DNA of 38,187 bases from positions 1 to 38,187 of the forward strand of contig JAJYHJ010000121.1 of the NCBI GenBank assembly GCA_021784785.1, written 5' to 3'. The position numbers and the translations under genes are program-made. The notes beneath the pieces are model-generated. The model was not told the origin of the DNA. It saw only the letters and a list, made by a program, of their open reading frames with translations, and ran no database searches. Shown one piece after another: positions 1 to 8,381 of this stretch; within the stretch, counting starts at the first letter, position 1; the number at the start of each line of letters is the position of its first letter. The stretch comes from Actinomycetes bacterium (lineage in GTDB: Bacteria > Actinomycetota > Acidimicrobiia > Acidimicrobiales > Acidimicrobiaceae).

Positions 1-2
1 GA

Positions 3-230
3 TTCATCACCGTCACCTTCTCTCGAACGTATGTACTATTCCAGTTTAGCTCCGAATCCGCTCTTTGGGCCGTCGAACTGACGAGACTTTATAAGTATGT
101 TTCGATTTCACTGTGCGACATTCGCAAGTCTTATATTCGTCCAAATAACTTCCGCGGCGGTCCATCAATCTTCACAACTCACTGCTACGAGAGGTGTGGT
201 AGCTGTTTGAGATCTCCCCACGCCCATTAG
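3..230 (+). CDS. Possible 3' end of an unrecognised gene (partial)
   Basis: A reading frame is open from the window edge for 75 codons and stops with TAG at 228-230. I recognise no family. The tail carries a few cysteines (CYERCGSC) near the end, which could be chance. The gene, if real, starts left of the window. Nothing else supports it: there is no visible homology, and the stretch from 231 to 737 behind it contains no convincing gene, RNA or terminator on either strand. It may simply be noncoding DNA. Confidence 0.2.
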   Translation, partial: FITVTFSRTYVLFQFSSESALWAVELTRLYKYVSISLCDIRKSYIRPNNFRGGPSIFTTHCYERCGSCLRSPHAH

Positions 231-737
231 TTAAACACTCAGGTTCATCCGTTCCCTTTCCCATCATGGCGTCAATTCAAGAGGCGCCCTACATCTATGA
301 TGAGTAGCAATAAGTTCTCTGGACATAGATTCCCTCTGATGAGGAAGTAAGCTGTAGCTCTAGCATTTCCCCTGTGGAGAGATATGTGTTACTACCCTTA
401 GAAGAGTAGCCGCAACGAGGATCATCCGATTGACGTAGGAGGTTGTGATTTCAGATAGCGATCACGGTTCCTAAGAGGAAGTTATTCACAAGGCTACGTC
501 TCACGGGTCTCTTGTCGTTTGAGCCAAGATCGCTTTCGGTGTTTTAGAAGCCTTCGCAACAAAGGGACCGTTGTACCGTCTGACATCATAGGCTTTCTGG
601 TCTCAAAGTGGAAGAGGAAAAGTGTCAATATTCGACACATAGATCAGAGAATCAGCCCATAGGTACCATAAATGGCTCGAAACCTGGAACGCGTTCGTCT
701 AGAAGTCCCAATTTCGAAGCACCACGCATTTTCGAAG

Positions 738-1763
738 CTATGATAATCTTCCCAAGGTGGCTAACTCCTCAGCGATCTGGACAGCATTTAATGCGGCACC
801 TTTTCTAAGGTTATCTCCAACAACAAATAAGGCCAGTGATCTCGGAGCCGACGGATCTATCCGCACTCTCCCCACGAAAACTTCGTCTCGCCCAGCGCAT
901 TGAAGTGGAGTCGGCACAGGATCGTACCGCACTCCAGGAGTCACTCCAAGTGCCTCAATCGCCTCATCGTGGTCAGGCGTTTCGTCAAATTCAGCAACGA
1001 TTGAGATACTGTGACCAGTGAAAACTGGAACCCGAACACAGGTCACAAAAACGCCGAGATCATCAAGGTCTAAAATCTTGCGAGACTCCTGAACAAATTT
1101 AATCTCCTCAGTCGTGTCATGATCAACAAAGGATCCAGCATGTGGAATTACGTTACCACTTATAGTGCCTGGAAATACATGATGAGGTGGAAATTCAACC
1201 GCTTGTCCACTAAAAGTAAGAGCTGACAGTTCATCACTTCTTGTAGAAAGTTGGCGTTGAAGTTCATCTACACCGAGTCTCCCAGCCCCTGAAACCGCTT
1301 GATAGGTCGATGCGATTATCCTTTTCAGACCGTAGAGATCGTGAAGCGTCTTTAACGGAACTGTTGCGACCATGGTAGTACAGTTGGGGTTGGCGATGAT
1401 TTTGGAAGTAGTCTCGGCCAACAAGTAGCCATTGACCTCTGGAACTACCAATGGCACACCTGAGTCCATCCGCCATGCAGGAGAGTTGTCGATTACGTAA
1501 CTTCCGCTTTCCGCGACCCTTGGCGCTAGGACCTTAGAGGCCGAGCCTCCCGCAGAAAATATCGACACGTCTAACCCAGAAAAGTCTGCGTAATGGGCGT
1601 CTTCAACCAGTACATCTTCTCCATTGAACTCAATCTTGGTGCCGGCAGATCTTGAAGATGCAAAAAATCTAATCTGAGATATCGGGAACGCCCTCTCCAC
1701 GAGTATCGAGCGTATAACCCCGCCAACTTGACCTGTCGCTCCAAAAACTCCCACACTGTACAT
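738..1763 (-). CDS. asd: Aspartate-semialdehyde dehydrogenase
   Basis: Reduces aspartyl phosphate to aspartate semialdehyde with NADPH, the second step towards lysine, threonine, methionine and diaminopimelate; cytoplasmic. The protein (341 aa, normal for the family) opens with a Rossmann motif GVFGATGQVG. It has the active-site cysteine in NPNCTT (C128) and the catalytic histidine in TGHS (H251). The frame is open to 1814, but I chose ATG 1761-1763 because the minus strand has AGGAG 8-12 nt before it, the protein then begins as family members do, and the longer start would overlap lysC by 38 nt. It lies 13 nt behind lysC, so the two form an operon, as in many actinobacteria. Family assignment is firm. 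Confidence 0.96.
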   Translation of the reverse strand: MYSVGVFGATGQVGGVIRSILVERAFPISQIRFFASSRSAGTKIEFNGEDVLVEDAHYADFSGLDVSIFSAGGSASKVLAPRVAESGSYVIDNSPAWRMDSGVPLVVPEVNGYLLAETTSKIIANPNCTTMVATVPLKTLHDLYGLKRIIASTYQAVSGAGRLGVDELQRQLSTRSDELSALTFSGQAVEFPPHHVFPGTISGNVIPHAGSFVDHDTTEEIKFVQESRKILDLDDLGVFVTCVRVPVFTGHSISIVAEFDETPDHDEAIEALGVTPGVRYDPVPTPLQCAGRDEVFVGRVRIDPSAPRSLALFVVGDNLRKGAALNAVQIAEELATLGRLS

Positions 1764-1776
1764 AATTAGTACTCTC

Positions 1777-2247
1777 CTATAGTCCAAATGCGCTATGAAG
1801 CGCAAGTACAGCACTCTCGAGCTGCGACTCCCGTACCACGCAAGATATACGAATAGCAGAGGTCGAGATCATTTCAATGTTTATACCCTCGCTCGCGAGA
1901 GTTTCAAATACCTTGGCGGTAACCCCGGGGTGTGACTTCATGCCTGCCCCAACCAAAGAGACTCTTCCAATCTCCTGATCTCCGTAGACTGCTTCGGCGC
2001 CTATGTCTCGTGCTACCTTCTCTGTCACCTCTAAAGCACTTTCCACGTCTTGACGAGGTGCGGTAAAGGAGATATCGGTGAAACCATCTATCGAGGTATT
2101 TTGAACGATCATATCTACGTTTATTCCTCGATCAGCGATCGAACGAAATATCTGAGCTGCCACTCCAGGTTTGTCCGGAACCCTAGTAATGGTGATCTTT
2201 ACCTCTTGAGTCTCATGACTAATCGCAGAGACTACGGCTTGTTCCAT
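1777..2247 (-). CDS. lysC: Aspartokinase beta subunit from internal in-frame start
   Basis: An in-frame ATG at codon 247 of lysC (2245-2247) gives a 156-aa protein consisting only of the two ACT domains and beginning MEQAVVSAIS. In Corynebacterium glutamicum the separate beta subunit of the alpha2-beta2 enzyme starts at the equivalent place, with MEEAV. Here the start is preceded by a ten-base purine-rich Shine-Dalgarno sequence with 8-nt spacing, much stronger than anything before the alpha start. I infer that both products are made, giving a feedback-regulated heterotetramer. Confidence 0.8.
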   Translation of the reverse strand: MEQAVVSAISHETQEVKITITRVPDKPGVAAQIFRSIADRGINVDMIVQNTSIDGFTDISFTAPRQDVESALEVTEKVARDIGAEAVYGDQEIGRVSLVGAGMKSHPGVTAKVFETLASEGINIEMISTSAIRISCVVRESQLESAVLALHSAFGL

Positions 2248-2985
2248 CGTAGGATCCTCCTCCTTCACCCAGGTGCCCGGTTCCCAAGTAAAACTAGAAC
2301 GAACGTGTAGTGGCACATTAAAGTTGCGTGCAAACTCTACAGATCTCAGGGCCAGAACTCTTCCACCTGACGACGCCAGCTCAAGCATCTCCTCAAAGGA
2401 TATGGCGCTTAATCTCCGAGCAGTTGACACTACCCTCGGATCAGCAGTAAAGACTCCCGAGACATCAGTATATATCTCGCACACAGAAGCCCCGAGAGCT
2501 GCCGCTAATGCTACCGCAGTAGTGTCTGATCCACCTCTGCCTAGCGTTGTCACGTCCTTGGAGGTAGAGACGCCTTGAAACCCAGCAACAACTGGAACTT
2601 TGCCTTCTTCGATAGCTCTCCAAAGGCGGTCGGCTCTAATATCCACGATCTTTGCCTTCATGTGGGACGTATCGGTTATGATTCCCGCTTGAGAACCCGT
2701 AAAAGAGATCGCATGAATTCCGAGATCCGCAAGTGCCATACAAAGCAGAGACATTGAAATTCTCTCGCCAGCAGAGAGCAGCATATCCATCTCTCTAGGA
2801 GTCTGAGTCTTTGAAACTTGATCCGCGAGATGAATCAAGTCGTCAGTCATTTTCCCCATCGCAGAGACCACTACGACTACTTGCTTGCCAGATTTGACAG
2901 TTCGGGCTACATGATCCGCAACTGCAGCAATGCGCTCTGAGTCTCCTACCGATGTACCACCATATTTTTGCACCAACAAGGTCAC
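1777..2985 (-). CDS. lysC: Aspartokinase, alpha subunit (full length)
   Basis: Phosphorylates aspartate, the first and feedback-controlled step of the aspartate family of amino acids. The 402-aa protein starts with the kinase motif KYGGTSVGD (residues 7-15) and has the conserved GRGGSDTTA near residue 149. Two ACT regulatory domains fill the last 150 residues, including VGAGMKSHPG and ISTSAIRIS, the region where lysine and threonine bind in relatives. Start is GTG 2983-2985; no clear Shine-Dalgarno sequence is seen there. It is first in an operon with asd and faces away from a cyclophilin gene across about 94 nt. Like the actinobacterial lysC genes it contains a second, internal gene start (see next entry). 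Confidence 0.97.
   Translation of the reverse strand: MTLLVQKYGGTSVGDSERIAAVADHVARTVKSGKQVVVVVSAMGKMTDDLIHLADQVSKTQTPREMDMLLSAGERISMSLLCMALADLGIHAISFTGSQAGIITDTSHMKAKIVDIRADRLWRAIEEGKVPVVAGFQGVSTSKDVTTLGRGGSDTTAVALAAALGASVCEIYTDVSGVFTADPRVVSTARRLSAISFEEMLELASSGGRVLALRSVEFARNFNVPLHVRSSFTWEPGTWVKEEDPTMEQAVVSAISHETQEVKITITRVPDKPGVAAQIFRSIADRGINVDMIVQNTSIDGFTDISFTAPRQDVESALEVTEKVARDIGAEAVYGDQEIGRVSLVGAGMKSHPGVTAKVFETLASEGINIEMISTSAIRISCVVRESQLESAVLALHSAFGL
2256..2265 (-). promoter_or_regulatory. Strong internal Shine-Dalgarno for LysC beta
   Basis: On the minus strand this reads AAGGAGGAGG, ending 8 nt before the internal ATG at 2247. It also codes for lysine and glutamates in the alpha subunit (the KEED stretch), so the site is embedded in coding sequence. 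Confidence 0.8.
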
Positions 2986-3079
2986 GCAAACAAGCTAATA
3001 GCTCCCGAACCCAAACTCTGATGAGACAGATCAGATGATTCTCGGCTAACTGAAGAAAAGAGCGACTAGTTTTTCTTGA

Positions 3080-3844
3080 GTGCCAAGTGCTAAACGACAA
3101 CGAATAAGAGAAAATCAGCAACGAGTAAGAGCTCAACAGCAGGCTGTGAAGAAAAAGCAGACATTAAAGAAGCGTTCCCTTCAGGTCGGAGCTCTCCTAA
3201 TATTGGCAGTAATTGTCATCTTTTTCCAGGTTAGAGGTTCATCATCGAAAACCACGGGGACATCTGCCAACGTAGTTACTCAGGATGAGAGTGGAACGGT
3301 TTGCCCTCAGACGAATGGAAGTTCGCCAAGAATTACGCATTTCAAAAAAGCACCTGTAATGTGTATCAACACTGCTTCCAACTACAGTGCAAGCGTAAAA
3401 ACAACGGCTGGCACCTTTGTAATATCTCTAGACGCAAAGCAATACCCAGTCACAACCAACAACTTTGTATTTCTGTCTAGGTACCACTTCTATAACGGGC
3501 TTGACTTTTTCAGAGTCATTCCTGGATTCGTTATCCAAGGTGGCGACCCCCTTAATAATGGAACAGGGGGTCCCGGATATAGCTTCGGCGGCGAATACCC
3601 TAAAGCTGGTCAGTACAAGCTAGGAACAATCGCTATGGCCAATACAGGTCAACCCAACAGCAACGGGAGCCAATTCTTCATCGTATCTGGAGCGCAAGGG
3701 GAACAGCTACCACCTAGTTACTCAATCTTTGGGCAAGTAACAAAAGGGTTAAACGTCGTTGAAAAGATCTCAAGCGCCGGTACCGCCCAAGGGACTCCGA
3801 CCAAAACGTACAAGATGATAAGTGTTACTATATCTCAAAACTAA
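3080..3844 (+). CDS. Membrane-anchored cyclophilin-type peptidyl-prolyl isomerase
   Basis: Predicted to catalyse cis-trans isomerisation of prolyl bonds outside the membrane. The first 33 residues are strongly basic (KRQRIRENQQRVR, KKKQTLKKR). One hydrophobic helix follows at about 36-51 (VGALLILAVIVIFF), then a Ser/Thr-rich linker, then a cyclophilin domain from about residue 108. Cyclophilin landmarks are FFRVIPGFVIQGGDP, the repeated glycines after it, AMANTGQPNSNGSQFFI and YSIFGQV. The topology fits an extracytoplasmic domain on a signal anchor. Start is GTG 3080-3082; the site before it is weak. A second cyclophilin follows 14 nt downstream, so the pair is probably one transcript. Confidence 0.9.
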   Translation: MPSAKRQRIRENQQRVRAQQQAVKKKQTLKKRSLQVGALLILAVIVIFFQVRGSSSKTTGTSANVVTQDESGTVCPQTNGSSPRITHFKKAPVMCINTASNYSASVKTTAGTFVISLDAKQYPVTTNNFVFLSRYHFYNGLDFFRVIPGFVIQGGDPLNNGTGGPGYSFGGEYPKAGQYKLGTIAMANTGQPNSNGSQFFIVSGAQGEQLPPSYSIFGQVTKGLNVVEKISSAGTAQGTPTKTYKMISVTISQN

Positions 3845-3858
3845 ACAGGAGAGAAACT

Positions 3859-4428
3859 ATGTTTGGCTCAAAGAAAAGCTACGATCCACCTGCCTGGGAC
3901 GGATCTTCATCAAAGGTTACTAGCTTTGGCTCACCACCCTCATTTATTATTTCAGAGGGATCCAAGTATCAGGCTCATATAAAGACGAACTTGGGCGACA
4001 TGACCATCGATCTGTATGCAGACAAAGCTCCGATCACCGTCAATAACTTTGTTTTTTTAGCTCTTTACCACTACTATGATGGACTTAGTTTTCATAGAAT
4101 TATTCCCGGTTTCGTCGTACAAGGCGGTGACCCCTCTGGTAATGGCACTGGGGGTCCCGGCTATCGCTTCCGTGACGAATTACCCCAAGAGGGCGAGTAC
4201 GAAATCGGCACCTTAGCAATGGCCAATGCAGGACCAAACACAAATGGAAGTCAGTTCTTCATCGTTTCAGGACCTTCAGGTGTTGAACTACCACCCCTCT
4301 ACGCTATATTCGGTAAGGTTGCCGAAGGCCTAGACGTCGTAAAGACACTAGATTCCAAAGGATCCTCAAGTGGCAAACCGAAGGAACTTTGTGTGATGGA
4401 GACGGTGACGATAACTACGGCTGAATAA
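3859..4428 (+). CDS. Cytoplasmic cyclophilin-type peptidyl-prolyl isomerase
   Basis: A 189-aa protein with no signal or membrane segment, so a cytosolic prolyl isomerase is likely. It carries the cyclophilin signatures FHRIIPGFVVQGGDP, AMANAGPNTNGSQFFI and YAIFGKV. The arginine of FHRIIPGF and the Q-FF pair correspond to the catalytic pocket. The domain is clearly similar to that of the preceding gene, which suggests a tandem duplication followed by gain or loss of the anchor. Start ATG 3859 has AGGAGA 7 nt upstream. About 130 nt follow before the convergent S51 gene; I see an AT-rich palindrome there (around 4470) but no clear terminator. Confidence 0.9.
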   Translation: MFGSKKSYDPPAWDGSSSKVTSFGSPPSFIISEGSKYQAHIKTNLGDMTIDLYADKAPITVNNFVFLALYHYYDGLSFHRIIPGFVVQGGDPSGNGTGGPGYRFRDELPQEGEYEIGTLAMANAGPNTNGSQFFIVSGPSGVELPPLYAIFGKVAEGLDVVKTLDSKGSSSGKPKELCVMETVTITTAE

Positions 4429-4555
4429 GCTCTGACACTTCCTAGTCCTTCCTAGAACCCTCAAGCCTAAAGTATCTAGATAGTTTGATCCTCTAGAGAC
4501 ATCTATTTATAACTCGTACAAAGTCATCTTCCAGATGAACAGAGTCATTGGCGAA

Positions 4556-5281
4556 TTAGGACGTAAACAGAGACGACTTCGATGTATCCACCTTAACATT
4601 TAAAGCTATTTGCTCAATCGTGCACGGCTCACCGTTTAAAAAAGCACTTGCACCACGTTTTCCGCGCTCAAAGAGCGTACCATCATGTAGCCGAATCACG
4701 CAACAGCCTTCAGAAACACCCAAAATCCCGACATTTTTTGTAGCTAACCTTAGCGTTCGATCCTTTCTTTCGTTAGGATAGCTCTCGAAGTGAGGTACGA
4801 AGGCTAGCGGCGAAATAAGACCTAACCCCACGGTAAAAGCGCCACCTCTTGGATCCGCCATTGGGTCTGTAAGTACCATTCCACCCGCAGAAGAGCCGGC
4901 TAAAACCGCTCCTCGTCTATACGCGTACAACATGGCACCATACACTAACGAGTCTTTCAAGACTGAACGCAGATGCAGTGGTGAACCTCCAGAAAGGTAT
5001 ATAAACTGCGCTTCAGCGACTTCGTCAGCGTAGCGCTTGTTCATAGCATCTTGTCTATTCAAGACCATGACACCTTTTGCAACCGCCCCTAACTTGGAGA
5101 AGTGCGACTGAGCGTTCATGACAGCCCTGTCTGGCATCTCATAGGCAGCCGCAGTCGGAAGCACAACTACCTCATGGGAGTCTGCGAGCTCTAAAAGCTC
5201 CTTGTCGAACGGTTCACAATCACTTTGCCACTCACCGCCCCCAACGAGACTCAAGACTCCTTTAGGGCTAAGATCAGTCAT
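4556..5281 (-). CDS. Peptidase S51 / cyanophycinase-like protein
   Basis: The 241-aa protein has the class I glutamine-amidotransferase-like fold of the S51 family. LVGGGEW at the N-terminus is followed by IYLSGGSPLHL and the nucleophile elbow AGSSAGGMV (Ser131). Relatives are dipeptidase E (aspartyl dipeptides) and cyanophycinase; the sequence alone does not fix the substrate. No cyanophycin synthetase is nearby. I chose ATG 5279-5281 because GGAGAG lies just upstream on the minus strand; a TTG four codons earlier (5293) is possible. It points away from the 3-hydroxyacyl-CoA dehydrogenase gene across about 185 nt. Confidence 0.75.
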   Translation of the reverse strand: MTDLSPKGVLSLVGGGEWQSDCEPFDKELLELADSHEVVVLPTAAAYEMPDRAVMNAQSHFSKLGAVAKGVMVLNRQDAMNKRYADEVAEAQFIYLSGGSPLHLRSVLKDSLVYGAMLYAYRRGAVLAGSSAGGMVLTDPMADPRGGAFTVGLGLISPLAFVPHFESYPNERKDRTLRLATKNVGILGVSEGCCVIRLHDGTLFERGKRGASAFLNGEPCTIEQIALNVKVDTSKSSLFTS

Positions 5282-5466
5282 CAATCTCTCCAATCCAAGA
5301 ACGTTACTCCGTTATATTACTAACCTAGGAAGAGTTCCGAACCAAACTCACCTTTTCCACAGCTCCCAAACAATGCGAAAACTTAGACAACTTCACGTAG
5401 CAAGGACATGACCTATATGCACCTAGCGAAGTGAATTTAACTGTAAGAACCGCTAACTTAGTTTTC

Positions 5467-6315
5467 ATGCAAATTGAAAAGGTGGGCATAATCGGCTCCG
5501 GAATTATGGGCTCAGGAATAGCCGAAGTTGCGCTTTTAGCTGGATATCAAGTCACCCTACGTTCACGAGAAACCGCCAATACCTACACTATGGTGGAACA
5601 GGTAAAACGTTCGCTCTCGAAGATGGTAAAGAGAGAGACTCTAACAGGGAGCGAAGCAGATGAAGCCGTCTCGAGACTTGAACTTACCACCGATATACGC
5701 GATTTAAGGGACTCCGACATCGTCATCGAGTCTGTCATCGAGGATCTTGAGATAAAGCGAGAACTCTTTCAGCGTCTTGACGTACTTTGTAAAGCAGATG
5801 CCATTTTAGCGACAAATACCTCTACGCTACCGGTAGTCGCGATGGCTACAGCAACCAAGAGACCCGACCTTGTCTGTGGCATACACTTTTTTAATCCCGC
5901 AACGGTTATGAAACTAGTGGAGATAGTTACGCCTATTACGGTCTCAGAGACCACTATAGATACGGCTATATCATTTGTCATCTCACTTGGGAAGGAACCT
6001 ATAAGAGTAAAAGACGAGGCCGGCTTCGTTGTGAACGCCCTTCTTTTCCCTTACCTAAACAGTGCGATCTGTATGCTTGAACGACAAGTAGCCTCAATGG
6101 AGGATATCGATAGATCTATGCAACTAGGATGCGGCTTCCCAATGGGCCCGTTTCAACTTTTGGACCTAGTTGGTTTAGACACATCCTTACGCATCCTCGA
6201 AGCTCTACACTTTGAGTCAAGGTCACTTGCTAGCGTTCCTGCGCCCACTCTTCGAAGGTTAGTAGCAGCAGGGCGATTGGGTAGAAAATCAAAACGTGGC
6301 TTCTATGACTACTAG
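5467..6315 (+). CDS. 3-hydroxybutyryl-CoA (3-hydroxyacyl-CoA) dehydrogenase
   Basis: NAD(P)-dependent oxidoreductase that interconverts acetoacetyl-CoA and 3-hydroxybutyryl-CoA. The N-terminal Rossmann motif is GIIGSGIMGSGIAE. The catalytic histidine is in GIHFFNP (H140), with its partner glutamate in KLVEIV (E152), and the C-terminal domain ends RKSKRGFYDY as in the single-domain Hbd family. The frame opens at GTG 5431, but starting at ATG 5467 gives 282 aa, the usual length, and puts the Rossmann strand at the N-terminus; neither start has a good ribosome site. It lies 31 nt ahead of ethylmalonyl-CoA mutase, so a role in the ethylmalonyl-CoA pathway is likely. Relatives of this type act on the (S)-isomer. 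Confidence 0.9.
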   Translation: MQIEKVGIIGSGIMGSGIAEVALLAGYQVTLRSRETANTYTMVEQVKRSLSKMVKRETLTGSEADEAVSRLELTTDIRDLRDSDIVIESVIEDLEIKRELFQRLDVLCKADAILATNTSTLPVVAMATATKRPDLVCGIHFFNPATVMKLVEIVTPITVSETTIDTAISFVISLGKEPIRVKDEAGFVVNALLFPYLNSAICMLERQVASMEDIDRSMQLGCGFPMGPFQLLDLVGLDTSLRILEALHFESRSLASVPAPTLRRLVAAGRLGRKSKRGFYDY

Positions 6316-6346
6316 TAGCAAGTCAGCAATCCAAAGGAGCAGATAG

Positions 6347-8335
6347 GTGGATTCAATGGACCACACTTCCCCCAAAGAGCACTCTCGCGAAGAGCCGTGG
6401 GTCATGAGGACTTACTCTGGGCACTCTAGCGCCAAAGCCTCCAACGAACTCTACAAGACCAACATAGCTAAAGGTCAAACCGGCCTGTCGATAGCGTTTG
6501 ACCTACCAACTCAACTAGGCTACAACCCTGACGACCCTCAATCCAAAGGAGAGGTAGGAAAGGTCGGCGTACCGGTTGTACATCTAGGACACATGGAGGA
6601 GCTGCTAGAAGGAATTCCTCTTGAAAACATGAACACTTCAATGACGATCAACGCCACGGCTCCATGGTTGCTCGGTCTTTACCTTGCAATGGCTAAAAGA
6701 CAGAAGGTGCCCTATGTATCACTCAGTGGAACTACTCAAAACGACATCGTAAAGGAGTATCTATCCCGAGGAACCTTCATATTCCCTCCGCAACACTCTC
6801 GGCGCCTTACTGTTGATACAATCGCATACACAGTTAAAAATGTCCCTAAGTGGAATCCCATCAACGTCTGTTCCTACCACCTTCAAGAGGCGGGAGCAAC
6901 CCCGGCACAAGAGATCGCATACTCACTTGCATCGGCAATTTCAATTTTGGACGCCGTGAAAGCCAGCGACCAAGTCACCCCTGGTGACTTCCCAAAAGTA
7001 GTCGGAAGGATCTCATTTTTCTGTAACTCCGGAGTTCGCTTCATCGAAGAAACGGCCAAAATGAAGTCGTTCACTCGGCTATGGGACAAACTGACGGAGC
7101 AGCGTTACGGCATCTCTGACCCTAGATTTCGAAGATTTAGATATGGCGTACAAGTCAACTCTTTGGGACTCACCGAAAGCCAACCTGAAAATAACATCCC
7201 CCGAATCGTCTTGGAGTCGCTCGGGGTCACGCTTGCTAAGAACGCGAGAGCTAGAGCGCTCCAACTTCCTGCTTGGAACGAAGCGATGGGCCTTCCTCGC
7301 CCTTGGGACCAGCAATGGTCCTTGCGAATTCAACAGATCCTTGCCTTTGAAACAGATCTACTTGAGTACGACGATGTCTTCGACGGATCCCACGTGATGG
7401 AATCCCTTGTTCATGAGATTTCATCAAAAGCGCAGCTCGAACTCGATGAGATCATCGAATCCGGAGGAGTGTTTGAGATGATCGATGAACTAAAGTCACG
7501 ATTGGTGAAGAGTCAGTCAGAACGAATCTCCAAGATTGAAAGTGGCGAGATCACCGTAGTCGGCGTGAATCGCTTTGCGGAATCGGAGATCTCTCCACTT
7601 CATGGTAATGAGGGAACGCACTTCCTCCGTTCCGACGAAGAGGCAGAGACGGCCCTTGTCGAGGATCTCCGGAGTTGGAGAACCAAACGCTCAAAGTTAG
7701 CGTATGAAGAAGCAAGGATTGCTCTAGTACGTGCCGCCCGTGAATCCGCAAATATCATGGAACCAACCATCTCCTTCGCACTTGCTGGGGGTACCACTGG
7801 GGAATGGGCCGATACATTGAGAGACATATTTGGTGAATTTCGGGCACCTACTGGCCTAATAGGGGGTTCCGGACTAAGAAGAGCATCACTGTCTCATCTT
7901 GCGACAACGGTTCGGTCTCTACCCGGCGGGCCACCTCGCTTGCTAGTAGCTAAGCCTGGGTTAGATGGGCACTCCAACGGCGCTGAACAGATCTCCGTTG
8001 CAGCTAGAGACGCTGGATTTGAAGTTATCTATGAGGGCATTCGGTTAACTCCAAAACAGATCTCCGTAGCCGCTCGTGACGAAGACGTAGATATAGTGGG
8101 GGTCTCTATTTTGTCGGGATCTCACTTGCAACTCTTAACCGATCTCGTCAAGGAGATGAGAGACCTCGAAGTCACGGTTCCCGTAGTAGTCGGTGGAATA
8201 ATTCCTGAAAAGGACCGCGAGGCCCTCTTTAAACTTGGAATTAAAGCGATATACACTCCAAAAGACTACAAGATCGAGGTTATCTTAAAAGAGATGCTGG
8301 AACTTGTGGTAGAAAAGCGAGCAAGTGAGTCTTGA
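6347..8335 (+). CDS. ecm: Ethylmalonyl-CoA mutase (MeaA/Ecm type, B12-dependent)
   Basis: Coenzyme-B12 enzyme that rearranges ethylmalonyl-CoA to methylsuccinyl-CoA. The 662-aa single chain joins a TIM-barrel mutase domain (about 15-510) to a C-terminal cobalamin domain (about 525-650). The cobalt ligand lies in LDGHSNGAEQ (D540, H542). Diagnostic stretches such as RTYSGHSSAKASN, NTSMTINATAPWLLGLY and YGVQVNSLGLTESQPENN match Ecm/MeaA closely, rather than methylmalonyl-CoA mutase large subunits, which are longer. Start GTG 6347 has AAGGAG with 7-nt spacing. The nearby crotonyl-CoA carboxylase/reductase and epimerase support this substrate. A MeaA role in supplying acyl-CoA precursors is the main alternative. 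The gene is followed 46 nt later by a degenerate GGDEF gene. Confidence 0.93.
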   Translation: MDSMDHTSPKEHSREEPWVMRTYSGHSSAKASNELYKTNIAKGQTGLSIAFDLPTQLGYNPDDPQSKGEVGKVGVPVVHLGHMEELLEGIPLENMNTSMTINATAPWLLGLYLAMAKRQKVPYVSLSGTTQNDIVKEYLSRGTFIFPPQHSRRLTVDTIAYTVKNVPKWNPINVCSYHLQEAGATPAQEIAYSLASAISILDAVKASDQVTPGDFPKVVGRISFFCNSGVRFIEETAKMKSFTRLWDKLTEQRYGISDPRFRRFRYGVQVNSLGLTESQPENNIPRIVLESLGVTLAKNARARALQLPAWNEAMGLPRPWDQQWSLRIQQILAFETDLLEYDDVFDGSHVMESLVHEISSKAQLELDEIIESGGVFEMIDELKSRLVKSQSERISKIESGEITVVGVNRFAESEISPLHGNEGTHFLRSDEEAETALVEDLRSWRTKRSKLAYEEARIALVRAARESANIMEPTISFALAGGTTGEWADTLRDIFGEFRAPTGLIGGSGLRRASLSHLATTVRSLPGGPPRLLVAKPGLDGHSNGAEQISVAARDAGFEVIYEGIRLTPKQISVAARDEDVDIVGVSILSGSHLQLLTDLVKEMRDLEVTVPVVVGGIIPEKDREALFKLGIKAIYTPKDYKIEVILKEMLELVVEKRASES

Positions 8336-8381
8336 GAGCTTCTATCAAGATAGTTATATATAGAGAGTATGTGTTTAGTTC

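Noticed and set aside
712-738. Direct repeat TTTCGAAGC twice at the asd stop
   Set aside because: Only nine bases, containing a common TTCGAA palindrome; probably chance, not a terminator.
608-808. A 66-codon frame on the plus strand at the end of asd
   Set aside because: No homology or ribosome site, and it overlaps the real asd 3' end in antisense.
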